A DNA stretch of 64,000 nt from Phycisphaerales bacterium (GCA_020850415.1 JADZER010000004.1:1-64000), one strand, 5' to 3'. Numbered from the stretch's first letter, positions 8,677-18,260 are shown. Made by a program: numbers and translations. The notes: a model not told the origin generated them from the letters alone.

Positions 8677-11600
8677 ATGGCCGCCGAGACCACCACGCCA
8701 ACCGACCCGCAGCGAGCCCCCGCCAGGAGGGGTGGGAGGCGGCGCCGTCGACTGAGCGTGGTGGTGCTGCTGCTCCTGCTAGGCGTTCTCGTGCTCCCGA
8801 TCGTGCTCACCCGCTCGGCGCTGGTCAAGGTCATCATTCTTCCCCGCATCGAGGCCGAGCTGGGCGCGGAGGTCTCCGCCTCGCGGGTGATCATCGAGCC
8901 CGACGCGAGCATCGTCGCCTCGGACCTGGTCATCCGTATCCCCGGGCTGACCGGCCCCGCCAGCCAGCTCCTGACCGCCGATCGGGTCGAGATCGCCAGC
9001 TCCTGGGCCGATCTGCTCTCCGGCTCGGGCGACTTCCGCGAGATGGTCCTCACGCGCCCCACCCTGCGCGTCAGCCGCGACACCCAGACCGGCGAGATCA
9101 ATCTGGGGCGGCTCCGCTCCCCCGACTCGGGCCCGTCCGCTTCCGCGGCGCCGCGCGTGATCGTCCGCCAGGGCGCCGTGGAGCTGGGCGAGCAGACCGG
9201 CGACCAGTACGCCGCCCTGCGCACGCTCCGTGTCGAGGGCTCGGCGACGCCGACCCCCGGCGCCGGCGGCGTCGGCTACGAGCTGGCCTTCCGCGAGGGC
9301 GCGGTCTCCGACGCCGAGGGGCGAGGGCTCGGCCTTACCGGGCGCATCACGCCCGGGGGCGTCGAGTTCGCGCTCGAAGGGCTCGATTTCAGCCAGTGGC
9401 GCCCGGAGAACATCCCCTCGGATTTCCGCGAGGTCTTCGGGCTCATGAACATCGAGGGCGGCGTCCCCAGCGCCTCCATGCATGTCGCGGCCGACGGCTC
9501 GACCAGGGGCGTCGTCCAGCTCGACGGTGTCTCGCTCAACCTCCCCTTCGACACCGAGGGCAAGGCCGCGGACCCCGACCGCCTCGTCCGCCTCCGTGAT
9601 GTGACCGGGCGTGTCGAGGTGTCCGACACCGGGGCCGAGGCGTTCCTGGACGGCATGCTGGGCGACCTGCCCACGACCGTGTGGCTCCGCTACGACGGCC
9701 TGCACGACGACTCGGCGTTCCAGTGCGAGGTGCAGATCTCCGGCTTCGAGCTCAGCAGCGACCCGGAGATCATGCCCCTGGCTCCGGCGATCGTCGTCAA
9801 GCGGCTCCACGATTTCTCGAACCCCACGATGACGATCGACGCCTCGGTGGTCGCGCAGCGCGGCGCACCGACCGAGGCCGGCCCCGCGCCGATCAAGCTC
9901 CGGGGCGATCTGACCTTCCACGACGGCGCCGCGACCTTCCGCGATTTCCCCTACCCCTTCACCGGCCTGACGGGCCTGGCGCGATTCGATGAGGAGAAGA
10001 TTGACCTGGTCCGCGTCGACGGCGTCGCCGCCAGCGGGGCCAGGCTCCACGCCGAGGGACGCATCGCCCCGCCGCTGCCCGGCGCAGGCGTTCATCTGCT
10101 GGTCACCGTCGACGGCGTGCCGATCGATCAGCCGCTGCTCGACGCCCTGGGGGAGCGCCGGCGCGGCATCGTCGAGGCCCTCTGCAGCCGAGAGAAGTTC
10201 GACCGGCTCCGCGAGGCGGGCCTGCTCCCGCCCCCGGGCGGGGCGGACCCGTTCGTGCTCGGCGGCGTGGCGTCGGTCGAGATCGATATCCTCCGCGAGA
10301 TCGGCGAGGAGAGCGAGTACACCGAGGAGATCACCGTCAGGCTGCCGCGGGTCGGGCTGGTCCCCGAGCCGTTCCCGCTCCCGATCGTCGCCCGCGACCT
10401 GGTGATCCACATCCAGCACGGCGAGGCGAGAATCGTCGGGGGCTCGTTCGCCGGGCTCGGCGGCGGGCGGGCCGAGGTGCAGGCCACGGTGGACCTCAGC
10501 AAGCCCGACGAGCAGGGCGTCCACATCACGATCGAGGCGACGGAGGTCCCGACCGACGAGCTGCTCCTCGCCGCACTGCCGGGCGGGCTGGAGCCCGGGC
10601 GGGACGGGCGCAGCCCCAGCGCCATCCTCCGCCGTCTCGGGGTGGCGGGGTCGATCGGCTGCGACGCCCGGATCGGGCCGCGGGACAGCGGCGAGATGGG
10701 CTACGACATCCGGGTCGGGTTCGACGGGCTCTCGGCGACCCCCGCGCACGACGCGGGCCTCGGCGCGCCCCCGGTCGCGCTGCAGGGCCTCGCGGGCGAG
10801 CTGATCGTCAGCGAGCGCGAGATGATTCTCGGCGTCAACGCCCAGGTCTGGGGCGCCAAGGCCGCGACCACGCAGGGGGAGCTGTCGCTCGACACGCGGC
10901 TGCTGTTCGAGGCCGACGATCGCCGCCCCTTCACCGCCGAGGTGCGCGCCCGGATCGACGATGTGACGCTCGCCCTTGAGGACCTCGTCTCCGTCGTCGC
11001 CCCCGAGATGGCCGGGAAGCTCACCGAGATCCGGCGTGAGCGTCGCCCGACGGGCGGCGTCACGCTCACCGCGATGGCCGCCGGCGACGCCGCGGGAGAC
11101 GGGGCCCTCGACCGCCTCGATATCACCGTCAGCGCCTGCGACGGGCTGGCGTTCGACCACGAGGCCGGGCGCCTGGGCGCCACCGGCGCGTCGGGCTCGC
11201 TCGCCTTCTCCGCGCTCGCCCCCGAGACGGTCGCGCTCGACGGCTGGGCCGGGCTGGTAAGCCTCGACGGCCAGCCCGTCGGCGCCGTGACGCTCTCGGG
11301 AGACGCACCGCTCGGGCGCGCGTGGCGCGAGGGCGACACCCTTGACCTCGGGCTCCGCGACGCCCGTATCGAGTCCCCGCTCGTCCGGCGCGCCGCGCTC
11401 GCGGCCATGCCCCCGGCGCTCGGCGCGGCATTCGAGCGCGCCGCGATGACCGGCCGCTTCGACGCCGACCTCCGCCTCGCCGGCCGGGACGGCGCCGACC
11501 TGCCCCTCGCCACCGGCCAGCTGCGCCCGCGGTCCTGCGAGCTGACGGTCGCCGGGCAGCGGGTCGTCATGGCCTCGATCGCCGGCGGCATCACGCTCGA

Positions 11601-12927
11601 CGACATCGGCGGCTCGTTCGACGCCTGCCGCGCCGAGGGCGACGGCTGGTGGGCCGAGGTCTCCGGCGACTGGGTCACCACGGCGGGGGCCGCGCCCGGC
11701 GCGGGCTCGGTGCTGCTGGAGTGCGAGCTCGCCGGGGCGAGCCGGAACGGCCTCACGCCCGAGGTCCGCGCCCTGCTCCCCGCCGCGCTCCGCGGCGCGA
11801 TCGACGCGGTCGCCATCACCGCCGACGGGCCGATCGCCGCCGAAGCGGTCAAGCTCCGCCTGTCGCTGGGCGACGGCGCCTCGCCGGCCTCCTCGGGGCG
11901 CGTGGTCTTCTCCGGGGCCGCGGCCGATATCGGCGTGAAGGTCACCGGCGCGTCGGGCTACCTCGACTTCGAGAGCGGGAGCGTGCCCGGCGCGGGGATG
12001 GCCTCCTTCGGCGTCGGCATCGTCCTCGACGCCGCACAGGCCGCGGGCGTCAACCTGACCAACGGGATGGTGCGCGTCACCGGCGACCCGCTCAGCGGCA
12101 CGGTGCTCGTCCCGGTGATCCTCGCCGACGCGTACGCCGGCCGTCTCTCCGGCGCCGCGATCGTCCAGCCCGGCGGGGCCGGGCGAGCCTCGTACGAGGC
12201 CGAGTTCCGTCTCTCCGGCGTGCCCCTCGGCGAGCTGCTCGCCGACTGGGAGCACGCCGCCGGCATCGAGCGAGCCACCGAGGCCGAGCAATCCGCCCCG
12301 CAGCGCCCCGAGGCCGAGTCCCGGGGCTTCGTCGACGCCGGGCTCACGGTCGCCGGCGTCGCGGGGGATACCGCCGACCGACGCGGTCGAGGGAGCATCA
12401 TCGTCGGCGGCGGGGATGGCGCCCCCGTCATGCGCCTGCCCCTGCTCCTCCCGCTCATCGAGGTCAGCAACCTCCAGGTCCCCTCCAACGACCCGCTCGA
12501 CTTCGGCGAGGCGGTCTTCTACCTCGACGGCGACCGCGTCGTCTTCGAGCGCGTCGGCGTCTTCGCACGGAGCGTCGAGATCTTCGGCTACGGCCAGATG
12601 ACCCTCCCCGGCATGGAACTCGACCTGCGGTTCAGCTCCCGCGCCGCCGACCGACTCCCCGTCGTCAGCGACATCCTCGAACGGTTCCGCGACGAGCTGA
12701 TCACCACCCGCGTCCGCGGCACGGTGAGCCGGCCGGAGCTGTCCGTCGAGCAGTTCGCCCGCACCCGACGCCTGCTCACCGGCGCGGTGGGGGGCACGAT
12801 GAGCGAGGAAGAACGGCGCATGATCCAGATCGAACGCCTCAGCCGCGAGTCCGAGCGGCGCGAATGGCGGGTTCCCCGCGACGACAGGGACCGCGGCCTT
12901 GGCAGCCGGGGCGGGGCCCAGCGCTGA
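8677..12927 (+). CDS. giant AsmA-like inner-membrane-anchored protein
   Basis: 1416 residues: a basic Arg-rich cytoplasmic N-terminus, one transmembrane helix (about 25-46, LSVVVLLLLLGVLVLPIVL), then a very long, almost purely beta, periplasmic region of repeated amphipathic strands. The start (LVKVIILPRIEAELGAEVSASRVIIEP...LVIRIPG) and the end (GEAVFYLDGDRVVFERVGVFARSVEIFGYGQMTLPGMELDLRFSSR, then TTRVRGTVSRPELSVEQF) are typical of AsmA/TamB/YhdP-type bridge proteins, whose final segment usually reads 'G-x-G...L...L.l.f...P...l.G...P'. Such proteins are thought to carry phospholipids between membranes or assist outer-membrane biogenesis. A TATATC box lies at 8657-8662. It is a single-gene unit. 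Family placement is by pattern only. Confidence 0.75.
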   Translation: MAAETTTPTDPQRAPARRGGRRRRRLSVVVLLLLLGVLVLPIVLTRSALVKVIILPRIEAELGAEVSASRVIIEPDASIVASDLVIRIPGLTGPASQLLTADRVEIASSWADLLSGSGDFREMVLTRPTLRVSRDTQTGEINLGRLRSPDSGPSASAAPRVIVRQGAVELGEQTGDQYAALRTLRVEGSATPTPGAGGVGYELAFREGAVSDAEGRGLGLTGRITPGGVEFALEGLDFSQWRPENIPSDFREVFGLMNIEGGVPSASMHVAADGSTRGVVQLDGVSLNLPFDTEGKAADPDRLVRLRDVTGRVEVSDTGAEAFLDGMLGDLPTTVWLRYDGLHDDSAFQCEVQISGFELSSDPEIMPLAPAIVVKRLHDFSNPTMTIDASVVAQRGAPTEAGPAPIKLRGDLTFHDGAATFRDFPYPFTGLTGLARFDEEKIDLVRVDGVAASGARLHAEGRIAPPLPGAGVHLLVTVDGVPIDQPLLDALGERRRGIVEALCSREKFDRLREAGLLPPPGGADPFVLGGVASVEIDILREIGEESEYTEEITVRLPRVGLVPEPFPLPIVARDLVIHIQHGEARIVGGSFAGLGGGRAEVQATVDLSKPDEQGVHITIEATEVPTDELLLAALPGGLEPGRDGRSPSAILRRLGVAGSIGCDARIGPRDSGEMGYDIRVGFDGLSATPAHDAGLGAPPVALQGLAGELIVSEREMILGVNAQVWGAKAATTQGELSLDTRLLFEADDRRPFTAEVRARIDDVTLALEDLVSVVAPEMAGKLTEIRRERRPTGGVTLTAMAAGDAAGDGALDRLDITVSACDGLAFDHEAGRLGATGASGSLAFSALAPETVALDGWAGLVSLDGQPVGAVTLSGDAPLGRAWREGDTLDLGLRDARIESPLVRRAALAAMPPALGAAFERAAMTGRFDADLRLAGRDGADLPLATGQLRPRSCELTVAGQRVVMASIAGGITLDDIGGSFDACRAEGDGWWAEVSGDWVTTAGAAPGAGSVLLECELAGASRNGLTPEVRALLPAALRGAIDAVAITADGPIAAEAVKLRLSLGDGASPASSGRVVFSGAAADIGVKVTGASGYLDFESGSVPGAGMASFGVGIVLDAAQAAGVNLTNGMVRVTGDPLSGTVLVPVILADAYAGRLSGAAIVQPGGAGRASYEAEFRLSGVPLGELLADWEHAAGIERATEAEQSAPQRPEAESRGFVDAGLTVAGVAGDTADRRGRGSIIVGGGDGAPVMRLPLLLPLIEVSNLQVPSNDPLDFGEAVFYLDGDRVVFERVGVFARSVEIFGYGQMTLPGMELDLRFSSRAADRLPVVSDILERFRDELITTRVRGTVSRPELSVEQFARTRRLLTGAVGGTMSEEERRMIQIERLSRESERREWRVPRDDRDRGLGSRGGAQR

Positions 12928-12987
12928 TCCACGCCAGCCGGGCGACCCACCTCAGCGGCCGCGCCAGCCGCCCCGGCCAGAATGGCA

Positions 12988-13015
12988 TTGCGTCCGAGTC
13001 GCGGGCTGATACGCT
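12988..13015 (+). promoter_or_regulatory. putative sigma-70-type promoter of the 960-residue surface protein gene
   Basis: TTGCGT (12988-12993) and TACGCT (13010-13015) are 16 bp apart, giving a leader of about 48 nt before the ATG at 13070. The -10 is the TANNNT type that recurs across the window. Read by eye, not mapped. Confidence 0.4.
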
Positions 13016-13069
13016 GGAGCCCTGCCGGAGCAACCGGCGAACCGCACAAGAGCGCGAAGATGGGATGCC

Positions 13070-15952
13070 ATGCACAGAGATACGCTGCAATGCCGCCGTT
13101 TCCGGGGCTTCGAGGCCCTGGAGTCCCGACTCGCACTGAGTGTGGTCAGCTGGGACGGCGGGGGCGACGGCGCCCGCTGGAACGACCCGCTGAACTGGGA
13201 TAGCGACAGCCTCCCCGGCGCCTCCGACGATGTGATCATCGATGTCGCGGCCGACCCGAACATCGTCCTCGACGGGGCGTCCGCGTCGGTCCAGAGCGCC
13301 CAGATTCACGAGGGGTTCACCTTCGGGAACAACACAAAGCTCACCATCGCCGCCGCGTCAGAGTTCTACGCCGATGTGACCATGGCCCCCTCGTCGGGCC
13401 TCCAGGGCAGCGGCGCGGCGACATTCCACGCGGCGCTCGGCGTGACCAGCGCCGTTTTCTACGGCCCCGGCCTGGTCACCGTGGCCTCGACAGGCAACCT
13501 CGTCGCCGCCGGGTTCATCACGATGCTCTCCTCGCTCGACATCGACGGCCAGGCGCACTGGGGAGCGCTGAGGCTCACGCTCTCCTCCGGCAGGACGATC
13601 ACCAGCCGCGGCGACTTCATCGCCGACTCGGGCTCGACGATGGAGGTCGTGTCCAGCGGCGGGCAGTCGAGCTTCGTCAGCGAGGGGACCTTCACCAAGC
13701 TCGGCGCCGGGGCGATGGTGTTCACCACCGGCTCGAACAAGGTCAGGTTCGATTCCTCCGGCCCTGTCGATGTGCAGTCCGGCACGCTCACGCTCGACGG
13801 CCCGGGGACCTACTCGGGCGCCATGACTATCAGCGCCGGCGCCGCGCTGCGCCTCCTCGACCAGCACCAGCTCAGCCCCGGGTCGAGCATCACCGGCGAT
13901 GGCACGCTCGCGGTCGGCAAGGTCGATCTGGATGTGCCCGTCCATGTCGGCCGCCTCGAGGTCGTGACCGGGACCGCAAAGCTCCTCACCACCGACTTCT
14001 CCGTCGCGGGCGATGTGCTGATCGACGGGGGCTTCCTGCAGGTCGATACCGACACCACGCTGCAGACGCTCTCGCTGATCAGCAGCGGGCTCTCCGGCAC
14101 GGGCGTTCTGACCATCGGGCAGTCGATGCTGTGGGAGCGCGGCGACATGTCCGGGGACGGCTCGACGGTCCTCGCGCCGGGCGCCACCCTTACCATCGCC
14201 TCCACCTCCGACCTGCTCGGCCTCCGGCGCGTGCTGGTCAACAACGGGCTGGTCGACTGGCAGAACGGGCATTTCGGAGAGAGCTCCACGCAACAGATCG
14301 AGAACTACGGCACCGTGCTGGCCAGGCCGACCGTGTCCGGCGACGGGCCGGGGATACGGAACTACGCGGAGTTCCGCAAGCAGGGCGCCGGCGTCGCCCG
14401 CTTCAAGCACCCCGTCGAGAACCACGGGACATTCGCCGTGGAGGAGGGGGCGCTCGAGCTGGCCGGCGGCGGCGGCAGCACCACCCCCATCACGATCGCG
14501 GGCCCCGCGAGCCTCCTCATCGACGAGCTGCTCTTCACCCTGCCCGAGGGCGCCGACATCACCGGCCCCGGGGCTCTGGCCTTCAACGGCGCCGCCCACC
14601 AGCAGGTCTACGCCGCCATCGCCGTCCACGACCTGCAGTTCTCCGGGTTCGTTGAGTGCTTCGGGCCCGTCACCACAGAGACAGGCCTGTTCGTGCAGGG
14701 GGGCGAGGCCGCGTTCCGCGCCGCCGCCTCCTTCGGCGACAACCTCCCCCTGCATGTCACCGGCGGGTCGGTCGACCTGGGCGACAACAACCTGCGATGC
14801 TCCGGCGGCGAGATCAAGGGCACGATCATCACCAGCGGCGAGATCGAGATCACCGGGGAGGTCCTCTGGCACTACCTCGAGATCTCCGGCGGCGGCCTGC
14901 TCCGGATCACCGAGGGCGCCGCGCTCACCCTCCCGGGCGACTACCGGCGCACGCTCGGTGTGGATGTCGAGAACCACGGGACCATCTCCTGGTCGGCCAA
15001 TCACCTCGTCTTCGTGGACGCCATCATCGACAACCACGGCGTCTTCGAGATCGACAACGCCATCATTGTCGTGACCGAAGGAAACGGCGCGGTCATCAAC
15101 CGGGGCGTGCTGCGCAAGCTCGGCCCCGACGGCGCCGGGATCGGCGCCGGCGGTGACAGTGTCCTTTTCACCAACCTCGGGGAGGTGATCGTCCAGGGCG
15201 GGACGCTCCATTTCCAGAACGCCACCAACTTCGACGAGCCCGCCGGCGTCCTCACCGGCGGCGTGTGGAGCGTGTTCGGCCCGGGAGAGCTCGGCTTCCA
15301 CGACGCACCGATCAAGACCATCGCGCCGGGAACCGTGGTCTCCATGTCCGGCCCCGGCGCAACCATCGTGGGGATGCAGGGGATCGAGGCGATCGACGGG
15401 TCCCTCGCCCTGCTCAACGACGCGTCCGTCCACGCCGCCCCCGCGTCGGGCGTCGTCACCCAGTCGGGCCTGCTCGAGCTCGGCATCAGCGCAGAGCTCA
15501 CCGTCAGCGGCGATTTCGTCCAGACCCCGACCGCGCACCTGATCGTCTGGTTCGAGCACAACCACCCCGTCCACGGCTTCGGCAGGCTGATCGCCGATTC
15601 CGTCGCCGTCGATGGCGATTTCACCGCCGTCGCGCTGGGCGGATACCTCCCCCCGGAGGGAACCATGCACGAGTTCGTGCAGGCGCCCTCCGTCACCGGG
15701 ACCTTCGATACCGCGACGCTCCCCGACGCCGCGCCCGGCGACAGGTGGGCCGTCCGCTACGACCCCGACGGGGTCACACTGCTGCACACCGACTTCGCCG
15801 ATCAGAACCTCGACGGGCAGGTCAGCACCCTGGACTTCCTGGCGTACCTGAACCTCTGGGCCTCCGGCGACAGCGGCGCGGACGCCAACGGGGACGGCTC
15901 GGTCAATGTGCTGGACTTCCTCTTCTGGCTCAACGCGTTCAACGACGGGTGA
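13070..15952 (+). CDS. large dockerin-tagged surface/secreted beta-repeat protein
   Basis: 960 residues. The N-terminus lacks an ordinary signal peptide and reads MHRDTLQCRRFRGFEALESRLALSVVSW; the F-E-x-L-E-x-R-x-x-L-S pattern matches the planctomycete LEPR-XLL N-terminal motif found on large surface proteins. It is followed by WNDPLNWDSDSLPGASDDVIID, a module often starting beta-solenoid or autotransporter-like regions, then about 800 residues of Gly/Thr/Val-rich repeats with recurring 'G-x-L-T-L/I-x-G' and 'N-x-G-T/V-x' turns, which fits a right-handed beta-helix. The last 48 residues (NLDGQVSTLDFL...ANGDGSVNVLDFLFWLN) form two EF-hand-like calcium loops of dockerin type I. Unlike the other two dockerin proteins here, it lacks the terminal Cys. 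The ligand is unknown. Confidence 0.8.
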   Translation: MHRDTLQCRRFRGFEALESRLALSVVSWDGGGDGARWNDPLNWDSDSLPGASDDVIIDVAADPNIVLDGASASVQSAQIHEGFTFGNNTKLTIAAASEFYADVTMAPSSGLQGSGAATFHAALGVTSAVFYGPGLVTVASTGNLVAAGFITMLSSLDIDGQAHWGALRLTLSSGRTITSRGDFIADSGSTMEVVSSGGQSSFVSEGTFTKLGAGAMVFTTGSNKVRFDSSGPVDVQSGTLTLDGPGTYSGAMTISAGAALRLLDQHQLSPGSSITGDGTLAVGKVDLDVPVHVGRLEVVTGTAKLLTTDFSVAGDVLIDGGFLQVDTDTTLQTLSLISSGLSGTGVLTIGQSMLWERGDMSGDGSTVLAPGATLTIASTSDLLGLRRVLVNNGLVDWQNGHFGESSTQQIENYGTVLARPTVSGDGPGIRNYAEFRKQGAGVARFKHPVENHGTFAVEEGALELAGGGGSTTPITIAGPASLLIDELLFTLPEGADITGPGALAFNGAAHQQVYAAIAVHDLQFSGFVECFGPVTTETGLFVQGGEAAFRAAASFGDNLPLHVTGGSVDLGDNNLRCSGGEIKGTIITSGEIEITGEVLWHYLEISGGGLLRITEGAALTLPGDYRRTLGVDVENHGTISWSANHLVFVDAIIDNHGVFEIDNAIIVVTEGNGAVINRGVLRKLGPDGAGIGAGGDSVLFTNLGEVIVQGGTLHFQNATNFDEPAGVLTGGVWSVFGPGELGFHDAPIKTIAPGTVVSMSGPGATIVGMQGIEAIDGSLALLNDASVHAAPASGVVTQSGLLELGISAELTVSGDFVQTPTAHLIVWFEHNHPVHGFGRLIADSVAVDGDFTAVALGGYLPPEGTMHEFVQAPSVTGTFDTATLPDAAPGDRWAVRYDPDGVTLLHTDFADQNLDGQVSTLDFLAYLNLWASGDSGADANGDGSVNVLDFLFWLNAFNDG

Positions 15953-15992
15953 GTCCGCCCGGCGCGCCCCAGTCCTGCGCCGGGCACGGGCA

Positions 15993-15998
15993 TACGCT
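15993..15998 (+). promoter_or_regulatory. TANNNT -10 box (TACGCT) 7 nt before the ATG at 16006
   Basis: TACGCT is followed by 7 nt (tgggcct) and an ATG. With normal -10 to start-site geometry, transcription would begin at or next to that ATG, making a leaderless message that enters a 26-codon frame and then the LOG-family gene. Confidence 0.4.
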
Positions 15999-16005
15999 TG
16001 GGCCT

Positions 16006-16086
16006 ATGAACAGCCCGAACCAGAACGATCGGCGCCCGATGGGCCGGGGTCGCTCCGCCCGACCGCCGCAAGGGGGACGCCCGTGA
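16006..16086 (+). CDS. possible 26-residue leader peptide overlapping the LOG-family start
   Basis: This small frame starts with the ATG that follows TACGCT by 7 nt. It encodes a Pro/Arg/Gly-rich 26-mer (begins MNSPNQNDRRP, ends RPPQGGRP) and stops at TGA 16084-16086, overlapping the GTG start of the next gene as GTGA. The overlap is a classic translational-coupling arrangement, and the coding bases near its end also supply the downstream gene's GGGGGA ribosome-binding site. It may instead be untranslated 5' sequence; there is no homology to judge by. Confidence 0.25.
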   Translation: MNSPNQNDRRPMGRGRSARPPQGGRP

Positions 16087-17222
16087 CCGACGAGCACCAA
16101 CTCCCGCACACCCGCCGCACCGAGATCCAGCCGGCCACGCCCAGCGCCGAGGGCGACGCCCCGCCGGAGCGGCCCGTCCAGAAGCGGGCCGATGACCCCG
16201 CGATCCAGAGCCAGCTCGACGACCTGATCCGCGAGATCTGCGCCTCAGCCCCCGACGAGTTCGACCAGCGGCTCGTCCGCGAGGCGATCACCGCCTGCCT
16301 CAAGCTCATCCCCGACGGGCGCGACACCGGCGAGCTCAAGCTCATGAGCGCCGCCATCAAGGAGCTCCGCTACGCCTTCCGCGTCTTCGCCCAGTACGCC
16401 GAGCCCATGAAGTGCACCATCTTCGGCTCGGCCCGGACCCCCGAGAGCCACCCCGACTACGACGCCGCCGTCGAGTTCGGCAAGCTCATCGCCCGGATGG
16501 GCTGGATGGTCATCACCGGCGCCGGCGACGGCATCATGAAGGCCGGCCATGTCGGGCCCGGGCGGGACGCCTCCTTCGGCGTCGCCATCCGCCTGCCCTT
16601 CGAGACCACCGCCAACACCATCATCGCCGGCGACGAGAAGCTGATCCACTTCCGCTACTTCTTCACCCGCAAGCTCATGTTCCTCTTCCACGCCGACGCG
16701 GTCGTCCTCTTCCCGGGCGGCTTCGGCACCATGGACGAGCTCTTCGAAACCCTTACCCTCGTCCAGACCGGCAAGGCCGCCATGATGCCCATCGTCCTCG
16801 TCGAGGGCGTCAACCGCCCCGGCGTCCGCAGCTACTGGCAGCACTTCGACAGCTTCGTCCGCGACACGCTCCTCGAACGCCACATGATCAGCCCCGAGGA
16901 CCTCGGGCTCTACTACATCGCCCCGACCCCCCAGCACGCCGCCGACCACATCGCCAGGTTCTACCGCAACTACCACTCCTCCCGCTATGTCCGCGACCAG
17001 CTGGTCATCCGCGTCCGGCACGAACTCCGCGACGGCGATGTCGAGAGCCTCAACGCCGATTTCGGCTCCCTGGTCAAGGAGGGCAAGATCGGCAAGAGCG
17101 GCCCGCTGCCCGGCGAGGAAACCAACCTCGATCTCCCGCGGATCGTCTTCCGGCACACACGCCACCACTTCGGGCTTGTTCGGGCCCTGATCGACAGGAT
17201 CAACTCCTTCGATCCCGCCTGA
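16083..17222 (+). CDS. LOG-family (TIGR00730/PpnN-like) nucleotide 5'-monophosphate nucleosidase
   Basis: I take the GTG at 16083 (SD AAGGGGGA 6-8 nt upstream) as start, giving 379 residues. The Rossmann core reads CTIFGSARTPESHPDYDAAVEFGKLIARMGWMVITGAGDGIM split over several strands, with the LOG motif PGGFGTMDELFETLT near residue 215 and conserved FTRKLMF just before it. LOG proteins cleave the N-glycosidic bond of nucleoside monophosphates. At about 380 residues, with roughly 100-residue N- and C-terminal extensions (the C-terminal one with FYRNYHSSRYVRDQLVIR), it is closer to the long PpnN-type enzymes of purine turnover than to the 190-residue cytokinin-type LOG. The old name 'lysine decarboxylase' for this family is a misannotation. 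Confidence 0.85.
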   Translation: MTDEHQLPHTRRTEIQPATPSAEGDAPPERPVQKRADDPAIQSQLDDLIREICASAPDEFDQRLVREAITACLKLIPDGRDTGELKLMSAAIKELRYAFRVFAQYAEPMKCTIFGSARTPESHPDYDAAVEFGKLIARMGWMVITGAGDGIMKAGHVGPGRDASFGVAIRLPFETTANTIIAGDEKLIHFRYFFTRKLMFLFHADAVVLFPGGFGTMDELFETLTLVQTGKAAMMPIVLVEGVNRPGVRSYWQHFDSFVRDTLLERHMISPEDLGLYYIAPTPQHAADHIARFYRNYHSSRYVRDQLVIRVRHELRDGDVESLNADFGSLVKEGKIGKSGPLPGEETNLDLPRIVFRHTRHHFGLVRALIDRINSFDPA

Positions 17223-17267
17223 GCCCCGGCCCATCCCCGGGGTGGCCTCCGCCGCCGACGGATCGCT

Positions 17268-17273
17268 TATGAT
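17268..17273 (+). promoter_or_regulatory. TANNNT -10 box (TATGAT) 7 nt before the lipoprotein ATG
   Basis: TATGAT is followed by cgggacc and ATG 17281. There is no Shine-Dalgarno sequence in the 7-nt interval, so a leaderless message is implied. Confidence 0.5.
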
Positions 17274-17280
17274 CGGGACC

Positions 17281-18237
17281 ATGCCCCCCCGGACCACCCA
17301 CGCCCGACGCCGCCGAGCCCTCGGCGCGGCCCTCGCCGCCCTCGCCGGCGCGCTGACCGGCTGCGCCGGCGGGTCGGGACGGACGGCCGTGGCACCGACC
17401 CAGGCCGACGCGCTCAGCGCCCCCGTCGTCCGCGGCGTCGAGGCCGGCCTCGAAGCCCGGCTCTGGGTCGTGGAGAACCGCTCCGGCGTCCTCGCCGGCG
17501 CACTCCGCGACTACCCCGCCCCCGCCGGCGCGGACCCCGCCGAGCTCGAAACATGGCGCCGCAACGGCTTCCGTGCGCTCGAGGTCCCGCTCGAGGATCT
17601 CGAGACCGTCCTCTCCGGCCTGCCCACCATCGGCCCCCGCCACCGCGAGTGGCTCGGCCTGCTGCCCGAGTGGGTCGAGCTCGTCAAGGGCGCACAGCTC
17701 GCCGGCCAGCAGCCCGCCAGGCTCGATAGCGGCCCGGTCATGCTCGGCCCCGGCGGGCTCCGGCTCGTCGCCCGCTGCTGGACCACCCCCGCGCCCGGCC
17801 CGACACCCGGCGATCAGGCCGCCTCGCCGGGCGCACTCCTCCACATCGAAGTCATGCCCGAGATCATCGGCCCTCGCCGGGCCGAGAGCGACGAGATCGC
17901 CCGCCTGCTCGACGGCAGTGTCGCCCCGCGCTCCGGGGTCCGCGGCATGGCGTTCGACCGCCTCCGGCTGAACCTGACCTCCCCCGGGGGCACCGCGATC
18001 GTAATCGTGCCGGAGGACCCCGAGACCGACTGGCACGCCGACGCCGAGGGCCGGCCCGAGTCCGGTCTCGACCCCGACGCGGCCCGTGCGCTCGTCGGCC
18101 CGCGCATGCCCAAGGCCCCGACGCTCGGCGAACTCATGCTCACGAGCCTGGCCCTGCCCGAGTCGGTGGGCGACGCACGGGTCGTGGTCGTGCTCGTGCC
18201 CCGGGTGCCCGAGCGGTTCAACCTGCTGCCGCGATAG
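17281..18237 (+). CDS. predicted lipoprotein, function unknown
   Basis: The ATG at 17281 gives a compact lipoprotein signal: Arg-rich n-region (HARRRRALG), hydrophobic stretch (AALAALAGA) and lipobox LTGC with the lipidated Cys at residue 28; the in-frame start 39 nt upstream lies before the -10 box and is rejected. The mature 290-residue protein contains RLWVVENRSG and LRLVARCWTTPAPG near the middle and LHIEVMPEIIGPRRAESDE later; overall it looks like an alpha/beta globular domain. I recognise no family. It ends 23 nt before the antiporter gene, with which it may be co-transcribed. Confidence 0.75.
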   Translation: MPPRTTHARRRRALGAALAALAGALTGCAGGSGRTAVAPTQADALSAPVVRGVEAGLEARLWVVENRSGVLAGALRDYPAPAGADPAELETWRRNGFRALEVPLEDLETVLSGLPTIGPRHREWLGLLPEWVELVKGAQLAGQQPARLDSGPVMLGPGGLRLVARCWTTPAPGPTPGDQAASPGALLHIEVMPEIIGPRRAESDEIARLLDGSVAPRSGVRGMAFDRLRLNLTSPGGTAIVIVPEDPETDWHADAEGRPESGLDPDAARALVGPRMPKAPTLGELMLTSLALPESVGDARVVVVLVPRVPERFNLLPR

Positions 18238-18260
18238 CCCCGGAGAGAGCACCGCCCGAG

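Noticed and set aside
8779-12291. Long antisense open frame (over 1100 codons) opposite the AsmA-like gene
   Set aside because: Pro/Arg/Gly/Asp-biased translation without motifs, the usual shadow of a GC-rich gene; the plus-strand product has a coherent membrane anchor and beta pattern.
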